Positions 30,101 through 36,981 of a DNA stretch of 64,000 bases are shown in pieces. Under the pieces are notes generated by a model. The model was not told the origin of the DNA. It saw only the letters and a program-made list of their open reading frames with translations, and did not search any database. Origin of the DNA: Photobacterium proteolyticum (GTDB taxonomy: Bacteria > Pseudomonadota > Gammaproteobacteria > Enterobacterales > Vibrionaceae); NCBI RefSeq assembly GCF_001939735.1, contig NZ_MJIL01000047.1, positions 87,165-151,164 of the forward strand, written 5' to 3'. The position numbers were made by a program, and so were the translations under genes. Every line of letters begins with the position of its first letter. The stretch's first letter is position 1.

Positions 30101-31690
30101 ATATTTACACCCGGCAATATCCTGCACTTGAGGCAGGAAAGAATAACCATGGCGCGGATCTATCGTGGAGACATAAGATCGCCCGGCAACCGATAAATTC
30201 CCGTAGACATTCCCCTGATAATATTTATTTGACTGAACCACATCAGGGACATATTCACAAATATCGAGAGATTTGGGTTCAGGCATTTCAAAGGCAAAGA
30301 AGCCGATATTCTCAAACTGACCATGGCGGCGGCTGTCTAATGTATCTTCGTCAAATACAAAACTGAATTTCTGTTTGGATAAGTTACAGCGACGCAACCA
30401 CCCACCATCACCGCCGACACGAGTTTGTTTCATTGCAATCACCCCAGGCTGAGCGGTGAAGGTACGGGTATAATAAATATCCAAGTTCTGACATGAGTCG
30501 GTCAGCGAGCCTTCTTGATTCAAACTGGCTTCAAATCCAAACTCAAACTTAGCCTGCTGATTATTGACCACCGTTTCACCAGTTCCCGGCAAGCTGGCAA
30601 GAAAAGCGATTCTTCTGTCATTGCTCGGCGCATAACTACCCCTGCCCAGCTCCAAGGCCAAGTCGACTTTCTCTGAGGTGATCCCGCTTATCGCTGAGGT
30701 AACAAAAAGAGAGTTTTGATTTAAGGCCTGTAATTGGGTCAAAACCACCGGTGTGGCATTAAAGCTCCCGCCCCAGTCCGAAAACCGAATATTCGTCTGC
30801 CAGCTACCCGATACGCCCTGCGCCTGATACGACTGGGTATCGGTATAACCCGCGATCACTTTTTTGCCATTAAAGTCGGCTACGCCAGGTTCCATGACCA
30901 GGTAGCTGATCTGAGTCATTTGGGTTGAATCCCAACCGTTTTCAGGATTTTTCTGCGAGAAAGTGACCGTCTTGGCATCCTTATCAACCCCAGAAACCAC
31001 TAAAGTGGCCGGTTCGTCATCGTCAGGATCGTTCGAGTCAATCGTCGGCATTAAAAAGACCAGCGGCGTGATCGTATAATTATTATTTAAAGAAATCGTA
31101 CAGCTACTTGAGGAACAGGACTCCACCCCAAACTCATACAAGGCATCCGTACTGTATTCCTTGTCCGGCTCAGGCTGGGGTAAACTACCGCAATTGCCTT
31201 CAGCCAGGCAGGTTCCAGATACCTGACTTCCTAACACCCTGACATTGATATAAGGATCAAACTTATCGGCATCCACCCGATTTCGAATATCGATATATGT
31301 CGACGAAATATACTGACCATCCACACTGTACTCTAGCCAGCCAAATATATTTCTGGAGTTATAAGGGTCTTGATTTACGAACTTGATCTGAAACTGATGC
31401 TCTTTGCCATCGTTTAGATAACCCGTTTCATTGATTCCCTGTCCGTAGCCAAAATAGTCTGAATCATCCGTCCAGATAGGGTGGTAGTAATAATCCCCTT
31501 CAATTCTTATCCGGTTACTTCCGTCGGACACCAGATTCGCAGTAATACAGAATCCATTTTTTGCATTGACCCTGGCTCCATTGCTTAGGCACTGCGCGGC
31601 CTGGGTTGGAAGGCTTGATAGACTAACGAACAAGGCAAATACCCAATATAAAAAAACGAGTTTATTCTTTTTTTTCATACGTTTTCTCAT
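27122..31690 (-). CDS. mshQ: Very large secreted MSHA biogenesis protein MshQ
   Basis: A 1522-residue exported protein, last gene of the MSHA locus, overlapping mshP by four bases. A signal peptide (cleavage near TQAA, about residue 31) is followed by Cys-containing beta-rich segments. Two similar blocks at about 185-375 and 385-480 resemble lectin-like or LamG-like sandwich domains. A stretch at about 550-700 is rich in alternating short strands (GVYKEVIVKDRKTLTFAPGEYW) and suggests a beta-helix. The rest, to the C-terminus, resembles the large DUF6701 module typical of MshQ. Domain limits are by eye. MshQ function is poorly known; size and position suggest a surface or tip component. Confidence 0.85.
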   Translation of the reverse strand: MRKRMKKKNKLVFLYWVFALFVSLSSLPTQAAQCLSNGARVNAKNGFCITANLVSDGSNRIRIEGDYYYHPIWTDDSDYFGYGQGINETGYLNDGKEHQFQIKFVNQDPYNSRNIFGWLEYSVDGQYISSTYIDIRNRVDADKFDPYINVRVLGSQVSGTCLAEGNCGSLPQPEPDKEYSTDALYEFGVESCSSSSCTISLNNNYTITPLVFLMPTIDSNDPDDDEPATLVVSGVDKDAKTVTFSQKNPENGWDSTQMTQISYLVMEPGVADFNGKKVIAGYTDTQSYQAQGVSGSWQTNIRFSDWGGSFNATPVVLTQLQALNQNSLFVTSAISGITSEKVDLALELGRGSYAPSNDRRIAFLASLPGTGETVVNNQQAKFEFGFEASLNQEGSLTDSCQNLDIYYTRTFTAQPGVIAMKQTRVGGDGGWLRRCNLSKQKFSFVFDEDTLDSRRHGQFENIGFFAFEMPEPKSLDICEYVPDVVQSNKYYQGNVYGNLSVAGRSYVSTIDPRHGYSFLPQVQDIAGCKYNSTDGLGSKEKCAPVELKADLFPTLASFKNSENEFKCESGKPCNISPGVYKEVIVKDRKTLTFAPGEYWIKELKVENRSKIAVNKTHQTVIHFKKAKLEERASVNEQGNSENLLLIGHYDSGNSDDELEMEKRAKLYGYIYLDPRTGSFDLEKENAFIFGGVTAPVIELSAGAIIGTRSKCGNTTSKRYLVMAPTEKYALTCDNNKPSYTATMMLDSTGDGSPDTTDTDFNGPVIIEKPSGKSVCLQRKGSNTCLTFDSNNQIQENATNGVLELNVKPTGIGKLVLKASTSEPVENTLPIESAFTFMPYRFEVLPKSSAGKSDELIAGKPEDISVGVLACTTPEGGTAEYITDYQPSSSKPITVTTKYDAPLTGQSAVVIGKPFKFTDGKAELDKALSYNDAGKVTFTLKDPAFGKAEYCKGNSECEGLFPSGSSGLEGSATIYVRPYTFALCDIKNPDDSTPRNNAKDKTDHSGTSQSGPGFAKSGEQFEARLKPVIWLAGDSVSGDSSGDNKADIQAYGSGWCTNRKVTENYYSPTGSSVAIKAPVSLTIPALPASPATTASVKPEGGVLGGTVNYSFTGKVSDSGWLTTNLNWSEVGSLWLQADGGYQLDGRSLPLNQSTVQIGRFYPDHFAVVVKPGGSEGILPANGSFSYMEQPFTGKFTVKAMNNSAPVGNYHLFASSLQADFGLWLGSLVGGQYEAFDLARLHICNTQQCKSDLAWQGWGNVAQGTASPQSGRVFDATGTNVAGNDKPRMTITRPTDTSFTCPLDDPNSCTKATKADGPYQALDFRARVSKFVDGVDFVLTATEKNQHAVGAKVDGTDIRYGRMVLEDVGGRADSKIAIPLRVEYWDGKGFVTNTDDSLSTFDGDNYCKQIIAQSDSTVTDSTSRTSGQGTVTAGEISSGEFVAQPHTKTNYREQVELWQRLTSTIPAKLKADDCSGNHSNQPWLQYNWRQFGDESPSAVVTFGVYRGNDRIIYRGEKGMNQLLN

Positions 31691-32124
31691 GGGAGATCCT
31701 TTGCCCAGGTTTCCTGAGTGCGAGTGGTCGCAAACTTGCCATTGCCGCAGGTCGCACTGCTTTCCAACTGATATTTATAGGCGCTTTGTGAATCCGAGCC
31801 ATATTTAAAGCGGGTACAAACCACAGTCACTTTCTGGCATTGAAACAAGCTGGCATCCACAGAATAAGTTTTGCTATCACTGCTTCCCCCTTGTGAGCAG
31901 GCATCAGGATCAGAGGCTTTCTGGCCCAGCGGAAACAACTTGCTCAGCACATACTCATTGCCCGAGTGCGCGGCAAACCAGGCCCTAGTTGCAAACACCT
32001 CCCGTGATGTCATCTCCTGACCAGACCAATCAATACGGATCATGGCGGCGGCAAAGCCCGCCATCACAGTGATGATAAACACCGAGACAATCAAGGCGCT
32101 GCCGCGTTGTTTGCTATAGGACAT
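31687..32124 (-). CDS. mshP: MSHA pilus minor component MshP
   Basis: A 145-residue protein with a PilX-like N-terminus: a short basic segment (SYSKQRG) and a hydrophobic helix (SALIVSVFIITVMAGFAAAMI). It lacks the Glu5 of classical prepilins. Four cysteines follow in the soluble part (in DACSQGG, LFQCQK, VVCTRF, SATCGNG). It overlaps both mshO (11 bases) and mshQ (4 bases), so all three are probably translated together. Likely a minor pseudopilin that primes assembly; inference from PilX-type proteins. Confidence 0.88.
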   Translation of the reverse strand: MSYSKQRGSALIVSVFIITVMAGFAAAMIRIDWSGQEMTSREVFATRAWFAAHSGNEYVLSKLFPLGQKASDPDACSQGGSSDSKTYSVDASLFQCQKVTVVCTRFKYGSDSQSAYKYQLESSATCGNGKFATTRTQETWAKDLP

Positions 32125-32833
32125 TGATCACCTGCACTGTGTGGTTATAGGAAAAAACTTCATCGGTATTGGCTTTCTCAATCACCAATGAAATGTGCAC
32201 CATACCGTTATTCTGTAAACCCGCCCCTTCTGCGACGAATTCGACAGACTTCACGTCCTCGGCAATCCGGTTCCCCTGCCGGGTCAACAGATTTCCCGCC
32301 AGGCAATATTCGACTTTATCGCTATAGACATAAGCTCGCTTCGCTGGTGAAGAATATAAGGGCGAAGCAGCAAGGTTAACGGTCAGCTCACCTTGCTCGG
32401 TCCCGTCGGCGACAGAGTTTATCGTATTACGTTTTGCCTCGTACTCGGTGGCCGACGGCAAGCCAATCGCCAGGGCCAAGTCAGCCTGCGTATTAATCGC
32501 TTTCCATTCGGTGGACGAGCCTATTGCCGGAACAAGGCTCATTGCTGCGCTATCGGGATCCCCCTGATAGAAGCCGGAATACCTGACCGGATAAAAAGAC
32601 AGGCAAGTGCCGGAGTTGGATGTCGAGATACTATTAGGCGCGGCATGGCGTACCTCCCGGGTGATTTTTTCCAAGGCAAAACGCGCAATCGACTGGGCCC
32701 GGTCACGGTTTACCGTGTCGACATATCCCTGTGTTCCCAACTGCAGGTAGCTACCGATAGCCAGTGAAATAATGCCAAGGATCACCAAAGCCATCACCAT
32801 TTCAACCAGGGTAAAGCCTCTTTGCCGCCTCAT
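32114..32833 (-). CDS. mshO: MSHA minor prepilin MshO
   Basis: A 239-residue prepilin with leader MRRQRG and the cleavage motif GFTLVEM, Glu5 present, then a 20-residue hydrophobic helix. Its size and C-terminal features fit the PilW/GspJ-like minor pilin class. The ATG overlaps the mshD stop (TGATG). It belongs to the minor pilin set mshC-D-O-P. Confidence 0.9.
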   Translation of the reverse strand: MRRQRGFTLVEMVMALVILGIISLAIGSYLQLGTQGYVDTVNRDRAQSIARFALEKITREVRHAAPNSISTSNSGTCLSFYPVRYSGFYQGDPDSAAMSLVPAIGSSTEWKAINTQADLALAIGLPSATEYEAKRNTINSVADGTEQGELTVNLAASPLYSSPAKRAYVYSDKVEYCLAGNLLTRQGNRIAEDVKSVEFVAEGAGLQNNGMVHISLVIEKANTDEVFSYNHTVQVINVL

Positions 32834-33543
32834 CAGTAATTACTCCTATAGGCAACAAAGTCATAGGTGCCATAGCGGCCGGTATCGACCTCGACATCAA
32901 TCCGCTTGTGCTGATGGGGAAAAGCGTTATTTGGATAACTGGTATTAAGGGACGTATCGTAGCTGACCGCAATTTTTACAGTCATATTCAGATAACGCTC
33001 ATTTTTGCCCTGATCGTCTGCCAGCAAGTTCTCAATAAACCCACGCCAGGGAAATTGGCTGCTGCTATAGCGCTTGCCACACAAAGAAAAATCCCCCCAG
33101 CAACCGTGAAAATCATCGACATCATCAGCCGCTGATACCATCAGCCCCCAGCCCAGTCGATTACCGCTGATCGGATCAACGTAGGCAAAATACTCTTTGC
33201 TGGTCCCATCCTGCTGGACATCGTCCCGCGACCAGCTACCCGAACTTTCCGGCGTCGTACATGCCTGTGCCCCGGCTTCACCGCAGCGCACCGCACTGTC
33301 TCCGAATGGGTCGCTATGTTCGTCAAACTTGCGCGACAATACTTCATTAAGAAAGGCATTGCCGATTGCAGAAGCTCGTGCCTGATAATACGGCGTTGCC
33401 GAACGTTCGGCCTGAGGAAATAGAAAACTGGTGAGCGTGATCATGGCAATACCAAGAATCACGATGCTAATAATCCCTTCTATCAGGGTAAAACCTGCCT
33501 GCCTGCCTTTCGGCCTTGAGCATGAACCACTAGCAACCGGCAT
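32833..33543 (-). CDS. mshD: MSHA minor prepilin MshD
   Basis: A 236-residue prepilin started at the ATG at 33543, which lies 14 bases inside the mshC 3' end. The open frame reaches 33696, but that extension would run far into mshC and would place the cleavage motif too deep. The motif here is GRQAG before FTLIEGIISIVILGIAMITL. The leader (about 17 residues) is longer than in MshA. Four cysteines are visible in the soluble domain. It is coupled to mshO. Confidence 0.88.
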   Translation of the reverse strand: MPVASGSCSRPKGRQAGFTLIEGIISIVILGIAMITLTSFLFPQAERSATPYYQARASAIGNAFLNEVLSRKFDEHSDPFGDSAVRCGEAGAQACTTPESSGSWSRDDVQQDGTSKEYFAYVDPISGNRLGWGLMVSAADDVDDFHGCWGDFSLCGKRYSSSQFPWRGFIENLLADDQGKNERYLNMTVKIAVSYDTSLNTSYPNNAFPHQHKRIDVEVDTGRYGTYDFVAYRSNY

Positions 33544-34051
33544 AGATATACCCTTCCTGATTGATACACAGAGTGGTTGCCTCATTGGCCCCCGAGCGAA
33601 ATGTGAGCTTGCAGCCCGAGTTGCTTCGGCAGGCATAGACTCGCGCCTCATTGACGCCAGTGCCACTAAAATAAAAGGGCTGTCCCAGCATATCAAAATA
33701 CAGGTTGGTGACTGTTAGACCTTCGGCGGACAGGCTCAGGTTATTATCAGCAGCCGTCAGTGCCGGCGGCATACTCGGAAGAACACTCTCACAGCGAGGA
33801 CTACCAAAATAACCCGGTGAAATTTGCAAGGTATAACAGGAGGCATTGGGATCGGTGGCAGATGAGATCGACTGGTTCATAGACAAAATTTGGACTTGTC
33901 TGGCAATAGCAATCGCCTGATCGCGGTTCAGATGCGCATCGAAGCTGCTGGGGCCGATCATTTTCGTGGTTGCAGTGGCACCGAGTATGCCAATGAGAAT
34001 AATGACAACCACCAGCTCAACTAATGTAAAACCCTGCTGGCGATTTTTCAT
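33530..34051 (-). CDS. mshC: MSHA minor prepilin MshC
   Basis: A 173-residue prepilin with leader MKNRQQG and FTLVELVVVIILIGILGATATTKM, Glu5 present, resembling GspH/FimT-type minor pilins. Four C-terminal-half cysteines (CESVL, YACRS, GCKLT, TLCINQ) and a terminal Cys are present. A strong GGAGG ribosome site precedes the ATG. It is the first gene behind the mshA hairpin, so its level may depend on read-through. Confidence 0.9.
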   Translation of the reverse strand: MKNRQQGFTLVELVVVIILIGILGATATTKMIGPSSFDAHLNRDQAIAIARQVQILSMNQSISSATDPNASCYTLQISPGYFGSPRCESVLPSMPPALTAADNNLSLSAEGLTVTNLYFDMLGQPFYFSGTGVNEARVYACRSNSGCKLTFRSGANEATTLCINQEGYIYAGC

Positions 34052-34078
34052 TGAACCTCCACCTGCACTCGCGTCGAC

Positions 34079-34120
34079 TATTTCCCGAGCCGCTTTGATA
34101 AATAAGCGACTCGGAAAATA
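34079..34120 (-). repeat. Imperfect inverted repeat between mshA and mshC
   Basis: TATTTCCCGAGCCGCTT pairs imperfectly with AAGCGACTCGGAAAATA across an eight-base loop. It follows directly on the mshA terminator-like hairpin, so the mshA-mshC gap is almost entirely structured in RNA. It may protect the mshA mRNA 3' end or tune read-through; this is inference. Confidence 0.55.
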
Positions 34121-34136
34121 GGGCTCAAAAGAGCCC
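34115..34136 (-). terminator. Terminator-like hairpin directly after mshA
   Basis: In the minus strand a GGGCTC stem (34136-34131), loop TTTT and GAGCCC (34126-34121) are followed by TATTTT. It starts eight bases after the mshA stop and lies inside the pilin operon, ahead of mshC. A partial terminator here would give much more mshA than minor pilin mRNA. Confidence 0.7.
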
Positions 34137-34143
34137 CATTCAA

Positions 34144-34647
34144 TTAATTACAACCGGTCGTTACGATAGTTGTTTTAGCGGCACTTGTTGCCTGCGTGCC
34201 CGTTGCTTCATCGTATTTCACGTAACAGTTAGTCGCTTTAATGTTGGCATAATTTACAGTAGAAGGAGCCTTGCCTTTCAGTGTAAATGCACCATGATTC
34301 GTCGTATTAGGGGCAGTACCTTCAGTATCAAACGCCATCACCCAATCATCAGAATCAAGACCAGTAACAGCCTTTTTAATACCCGTAGTTGATGCGGCTG
34401 GATAACCATATTCAGTCGTAATGCCTTCAACATCACCACCTGTAGCAGATTCTTTGCCGGTTAATGCAGCTTTACCATATACAATACTTGCACCACCATC
34501 GATACCGCCTTTCAGGCCTTGTAGCGATGCAATACGTGCATCATCCTGGAAGTTCATAAACTTAGGAGCTGCGGTTACCGCCAGAATACCCAAAATTACA
34601 ATCACAACCACCAATTCAATTAGCGTAAAACCGCCCTGACGTTTCAT
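34144..34647 (-). CDS. mshA: Major MSHA pilin MshA
   Basis: A 167-residue type IVa prepilin. Leader MKRQGG is cleaved before Phe in [25 protein letters not shown], with Glu5 and the long hydrophobic helix intact. Cys141 and Cys166 probably form the C-terminal disulfide (D-region) loop; between them lies a Thr/Ser/Ala-rich segment ([12 protein letters not shown]). A strong AGGAG site precedes the ATG. It forms the pilus fibre used for surface attachment, biofilm start and phage binding in vibrios. It lies 13 bases behind mshB and is followed at once by a terminator-like hairpin. Confidence 0.97.
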   Translation of the reverse strand: MKRQGGFTLIELVVVIVILGILAVTAAPKFMNFQDDARIASLQGLKGGIDGGASIVYGKAALTGKESATGGDVEGITTEYGYPAASTTGIKKAVTGLDSDDWVMAFDTEGTAPNTTNHGAFTLKGKAPSTVNYANIKATNCYVKYDEATGTQATSAAKTTIVTTGCN

Positions 34648-34660
34648 AACTTACTCCTGT

Positions 34661-35248
34661 TTATTTCAAATTGACTTCGACACGGCCCAAAGCCGGTTTA
34701 TATGTAAATGAATGCCCGGCCTCGACATCGGTTGAGCCCGACCCATTCGTTCCGGCCGAAGCCAGCTGGTAATAACGACAAAGCTTGGCTGAATTATCAG
34801 TACCTGCTTTAACGTAAAACACATAGTTACCGCTCACTGCATCACGGCTGTTGGTTGTTGCCAGCGGCGGGTTTTGTAACAAATTATCCAATAATGCCTG
34901 ACAGTCTGCCGCATTGATCGCACCGACAGTTGAACTGCCGGTCGTCAATGCATACGGATACCCATCACGCACACTCTTATCGGTTTTAGCCTTGGTCAGT
35001 AAAAAGTCGGTACCGTCATAATCCACCTGATACTGACCACTACTGTTGGCTGGACGTCCATAGGCTTCCCATTGAGCACGGGCAGACAGGACTGCCGTCG
35101 CGAAGCCTCCGGCAACACCTTCAATCGAGGCTTTCTTGGCCTCATCGGTGACCTGCAGAAATCGGGGCAATGCCGTTGCCGCCAGCAGGCCGACAACGAT
35201 AATCACAATAACGAGCTCTACAAGGGAAAATCCGCGTTGTTTGTTCAT
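34661..35248 (-). CDS. mshB: MSHA prepilin MshB
   Basis: A 195-residue prepilin with leader MNKQRG and FSLVELVIVIIVVGLLAATALPRFL, closely related to MshA in the helix. Two cysteines (DCQALL and KLCRYY) lie in the globular domain. MshB is usually expressed just ahead of mshA and treated as a minor pilin. A 19-base gap separates it from mshF; in V. cholerae a second transcript is reported to begin at mshB, but no promoter is clear here. Confidence 0.92.
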   Translation of the reverse strand: MNKQRGFSLVELVIVIIVVGLLAATALPRFLQVTDEAKKASIEGVAGGFATAVLSARAQWEAYGRPANSSGQYQVDYDGTDFLLTKAKTDKSVRDGYPYALTTGSSTVGAINAADCQALLDNLLQNPPLATTNSRDAVSGNYVFYVKAGTDNSAKLCRYYQLASAGTNGSGSTDVEAGHSFTYKPALGRVEVNLK

Positions 35249-35267
35249 TTTGATACATCTCTATTCG

Positions 35268-35759
35268 TCATAAAAACGACGCTTGATCCGTCAAAAAGCC
35301 GTTAATGTGTATTCTCTCATTTTTAAAATATAATTCCAGCCAATTACCGTCACTTATTTGGTAGTAACACGAATTATATCGATCTGATCTCAGTTCTTTT
35401 TTCGACCTAAACTGAATAAACGATACAGAGCTTGTCCTGGAAGCCAGCAGATCCCACATTTTCTGACAATCTAATTCACCGTCAGTGATAACAACCGGCC
35501 AGCCACGAACGGTATATTCAACATCGATTTTCGCAATCTCTAACCGGGGTGGTTTACCTTCAAGCTCCCACTGCTGACGCAGTGCCGAGGCACTTTTGTA
35601 AAAGGTCTGCTTGAGTACACTCAGCCTGGTGTGCTCGGCCTCTTGTTTTAATTCAATACCTTTAGTCAGCATCACTGCGACAATAAGGCCACTACCGCAA
35701 AACCAGATGAAATGTTGAAGATGTCTTCTCTGCCGCCGGTTAAACGCCTCTAGCCACAT
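35268..35759 (-). CDS. mshF: MSHA biogenesis protein MshF
   Basis: A 163-residue protein with a basic N-terminus (FNRRQRRHLQHF) and one membrane helix (about residues 15-34, FIWFCGSGLIVAVML), the rest being outside the cytoplasm. The frame is open to 35822, but the ATG at 35759, overlapping the mshG 3' end by 20 bases, is favoured. Its role in MSHA assembly is not established; the call rests on position between mshG and mshB and on overall form. Confidence 0.78.
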   Translation of the reverse strand: MWLEAFNRRQRRHLQHFIWFCGSGLIVAVMLTKGIELKQEAEHTRLSVLKQTFYKSASALRQQWELEGKPPRLEIAKIDVEYTVRGWPVVITDGELDCQKMWDLLASRTSSVSFIQFRSKKELRSDRYNSCYYQISDGNWLELYFKNERIHINGFLTDQASFL

Positions 35760-36960
35760 CAAGCAGACTCCACATCGGTAAGAAAATCCCCAACGCCAGC
35801 AACAGAACCATAATTGCCACAATCAGCAACAGAAGCGGCTCTATCCGGGCAGTCAGCGTCTTCAGGTCATAATCGACCTCGCGATCATAAAAATCGGAGA
35901 CTTCGAGCAATAAGTCATCAACCTGACCGGTTTCTTCACCTACGGCGATCATCTGCAATACTAACGGTGTAAACACTCCAGACTGGCTAGCCGTACTGGC
36001 AATGGTATTACCGCCCTCGATACCGTTTTTCATCTCTATCAGACGATTTTCCAGAAATCGGTTACCCAGGGCCTCTGCAGCCATCTGGATCGCCTGATTC
36101 AAAGGCACACCGGCACGGATCATCAGGGAAAAGGTGCGCGAAAAGCGCGATAGCTGTGCCCGGTTGACGATATCACCGACAATCGGCACTTTCAGCCGCC
36201 ACCGGTCCCACTTTTCATTACCTGCCGGTGTCTGGCGCCACATCCTGATCCCAATCCAGCTCGCCACCAGCCCGCCTAACAACAATGGCCAATAGTTGAC
36301 AAAGAAATTCGAGCTGGCGATCAATATTCGGGTCGGTAGGGGGAGATCCACCCCGAACCGGCTGAACATAGAGGTAAACTGCGGGATCACCTTAACGTTC
36401 AGCACGACCATCGCCAGCATAATTGCCGAGATCACAAAGGTCGGGTAACGCATCGCCGATTTGATCCGGCGCCGGGTCTCCATTTCCTGCTCGAAATAAT
36501 TCGCCAGTTGCAGCAGCGACTCATCCAGTCGCCCCGTGTTTTCGCCGACATGGATCATCGACACATACAGCTCCGAAAACACCCGTGGATGCTGCTTCAT
36601 CGAGACCGACAGTGAGCGACCGTTGGTCAGCTCATCCGTAACGGCATCTAATGCTTCCTTCATTAGCGGATGTGACGAGCTCTGACTCAAGCCTTTAATG
36701 GCCCGTAGCAAAGGCACGCCAGCCTTGGTAAGGCTGTAGAGCTGGCGACTAAATATCACCAGTATCTCCAACGGCACCCGGCTTTGAAACATAGACTGGA
36801 GATCCCAACCTTGTCCCTCGGCTTTCCCCTGGCGGATCTCCAACGGGATTATGCCCTGCCGCATCAGCAGATCAGCCGCTGCATCCTGGCTGGCCGCTTC
36901 AATTTGGCCACGCTTCAGTCCGCCTTGGTTATCCCGTCCGCGATAGTTAAATACCGGCAT
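35740..36960 (-). CDS. mshG: MSHA inner-membrane platform protein MshG
   Basis: A 406-residue PilC/GspF-family protein with two T2SF domains (about residues 70-195 and 275-397) and three membrane helices. The motif FSRQLYSLTKAGVPLLRAI and its second copy FSRTFSLMIRAGVPLNQAI are clear, as are GENTGRLDESL and GEETGQVDDLL. It couples the MshE motor to pilin assembly. It lies 21 bases behind mshE and overlaps mshF. Confidence 0.96.
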   Translation of the reverse strand: MPVFNYRGRDNQGGLKRGQIEAASQDAAADLLMRQGIIPLEIRQGKAEGQGWDLQSMFQSRVPLEILVIFSRQLYSLTKAGVPLLRAIKGLSQSSSHPLMKEALDAVTDELTNGRSLSVSMKQHPRVFSELYVSMIHVGENTGRLDESLLQLANYFEQEMETRRRIKSAMRYPTFVISAIMLAMVVLNVKVIPQFTSMFSRFGVDLPLPTRILIASSNFFVNYWPLLLGGLVASWIGIRMWRQTPAGNEKWDRWRLKVPIVGDIVNRAQLSRFSRTFSLMIRAGVPLNQAIQMAAEALGNRFLENRLIEMKNGIEGGNTIASTASQSGVFTPLVLQMIAVGEETGQVDDLLLEVSDFYDREVDYDLKTLTARIEPLLLLIVAIMVLLLALGIFLPMWSLLDVARGV

Positions 36961-36981
36961 ATACTAGCTCCTATCGCGCAA

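Noticed and set aside
33544..33696. Longer N-terminus for MshD
   Set aside because: It would extend far into mshC and put the prepilin cleavage motif about 65 residues in; the ATG at 33543 gives a normal prepilin.
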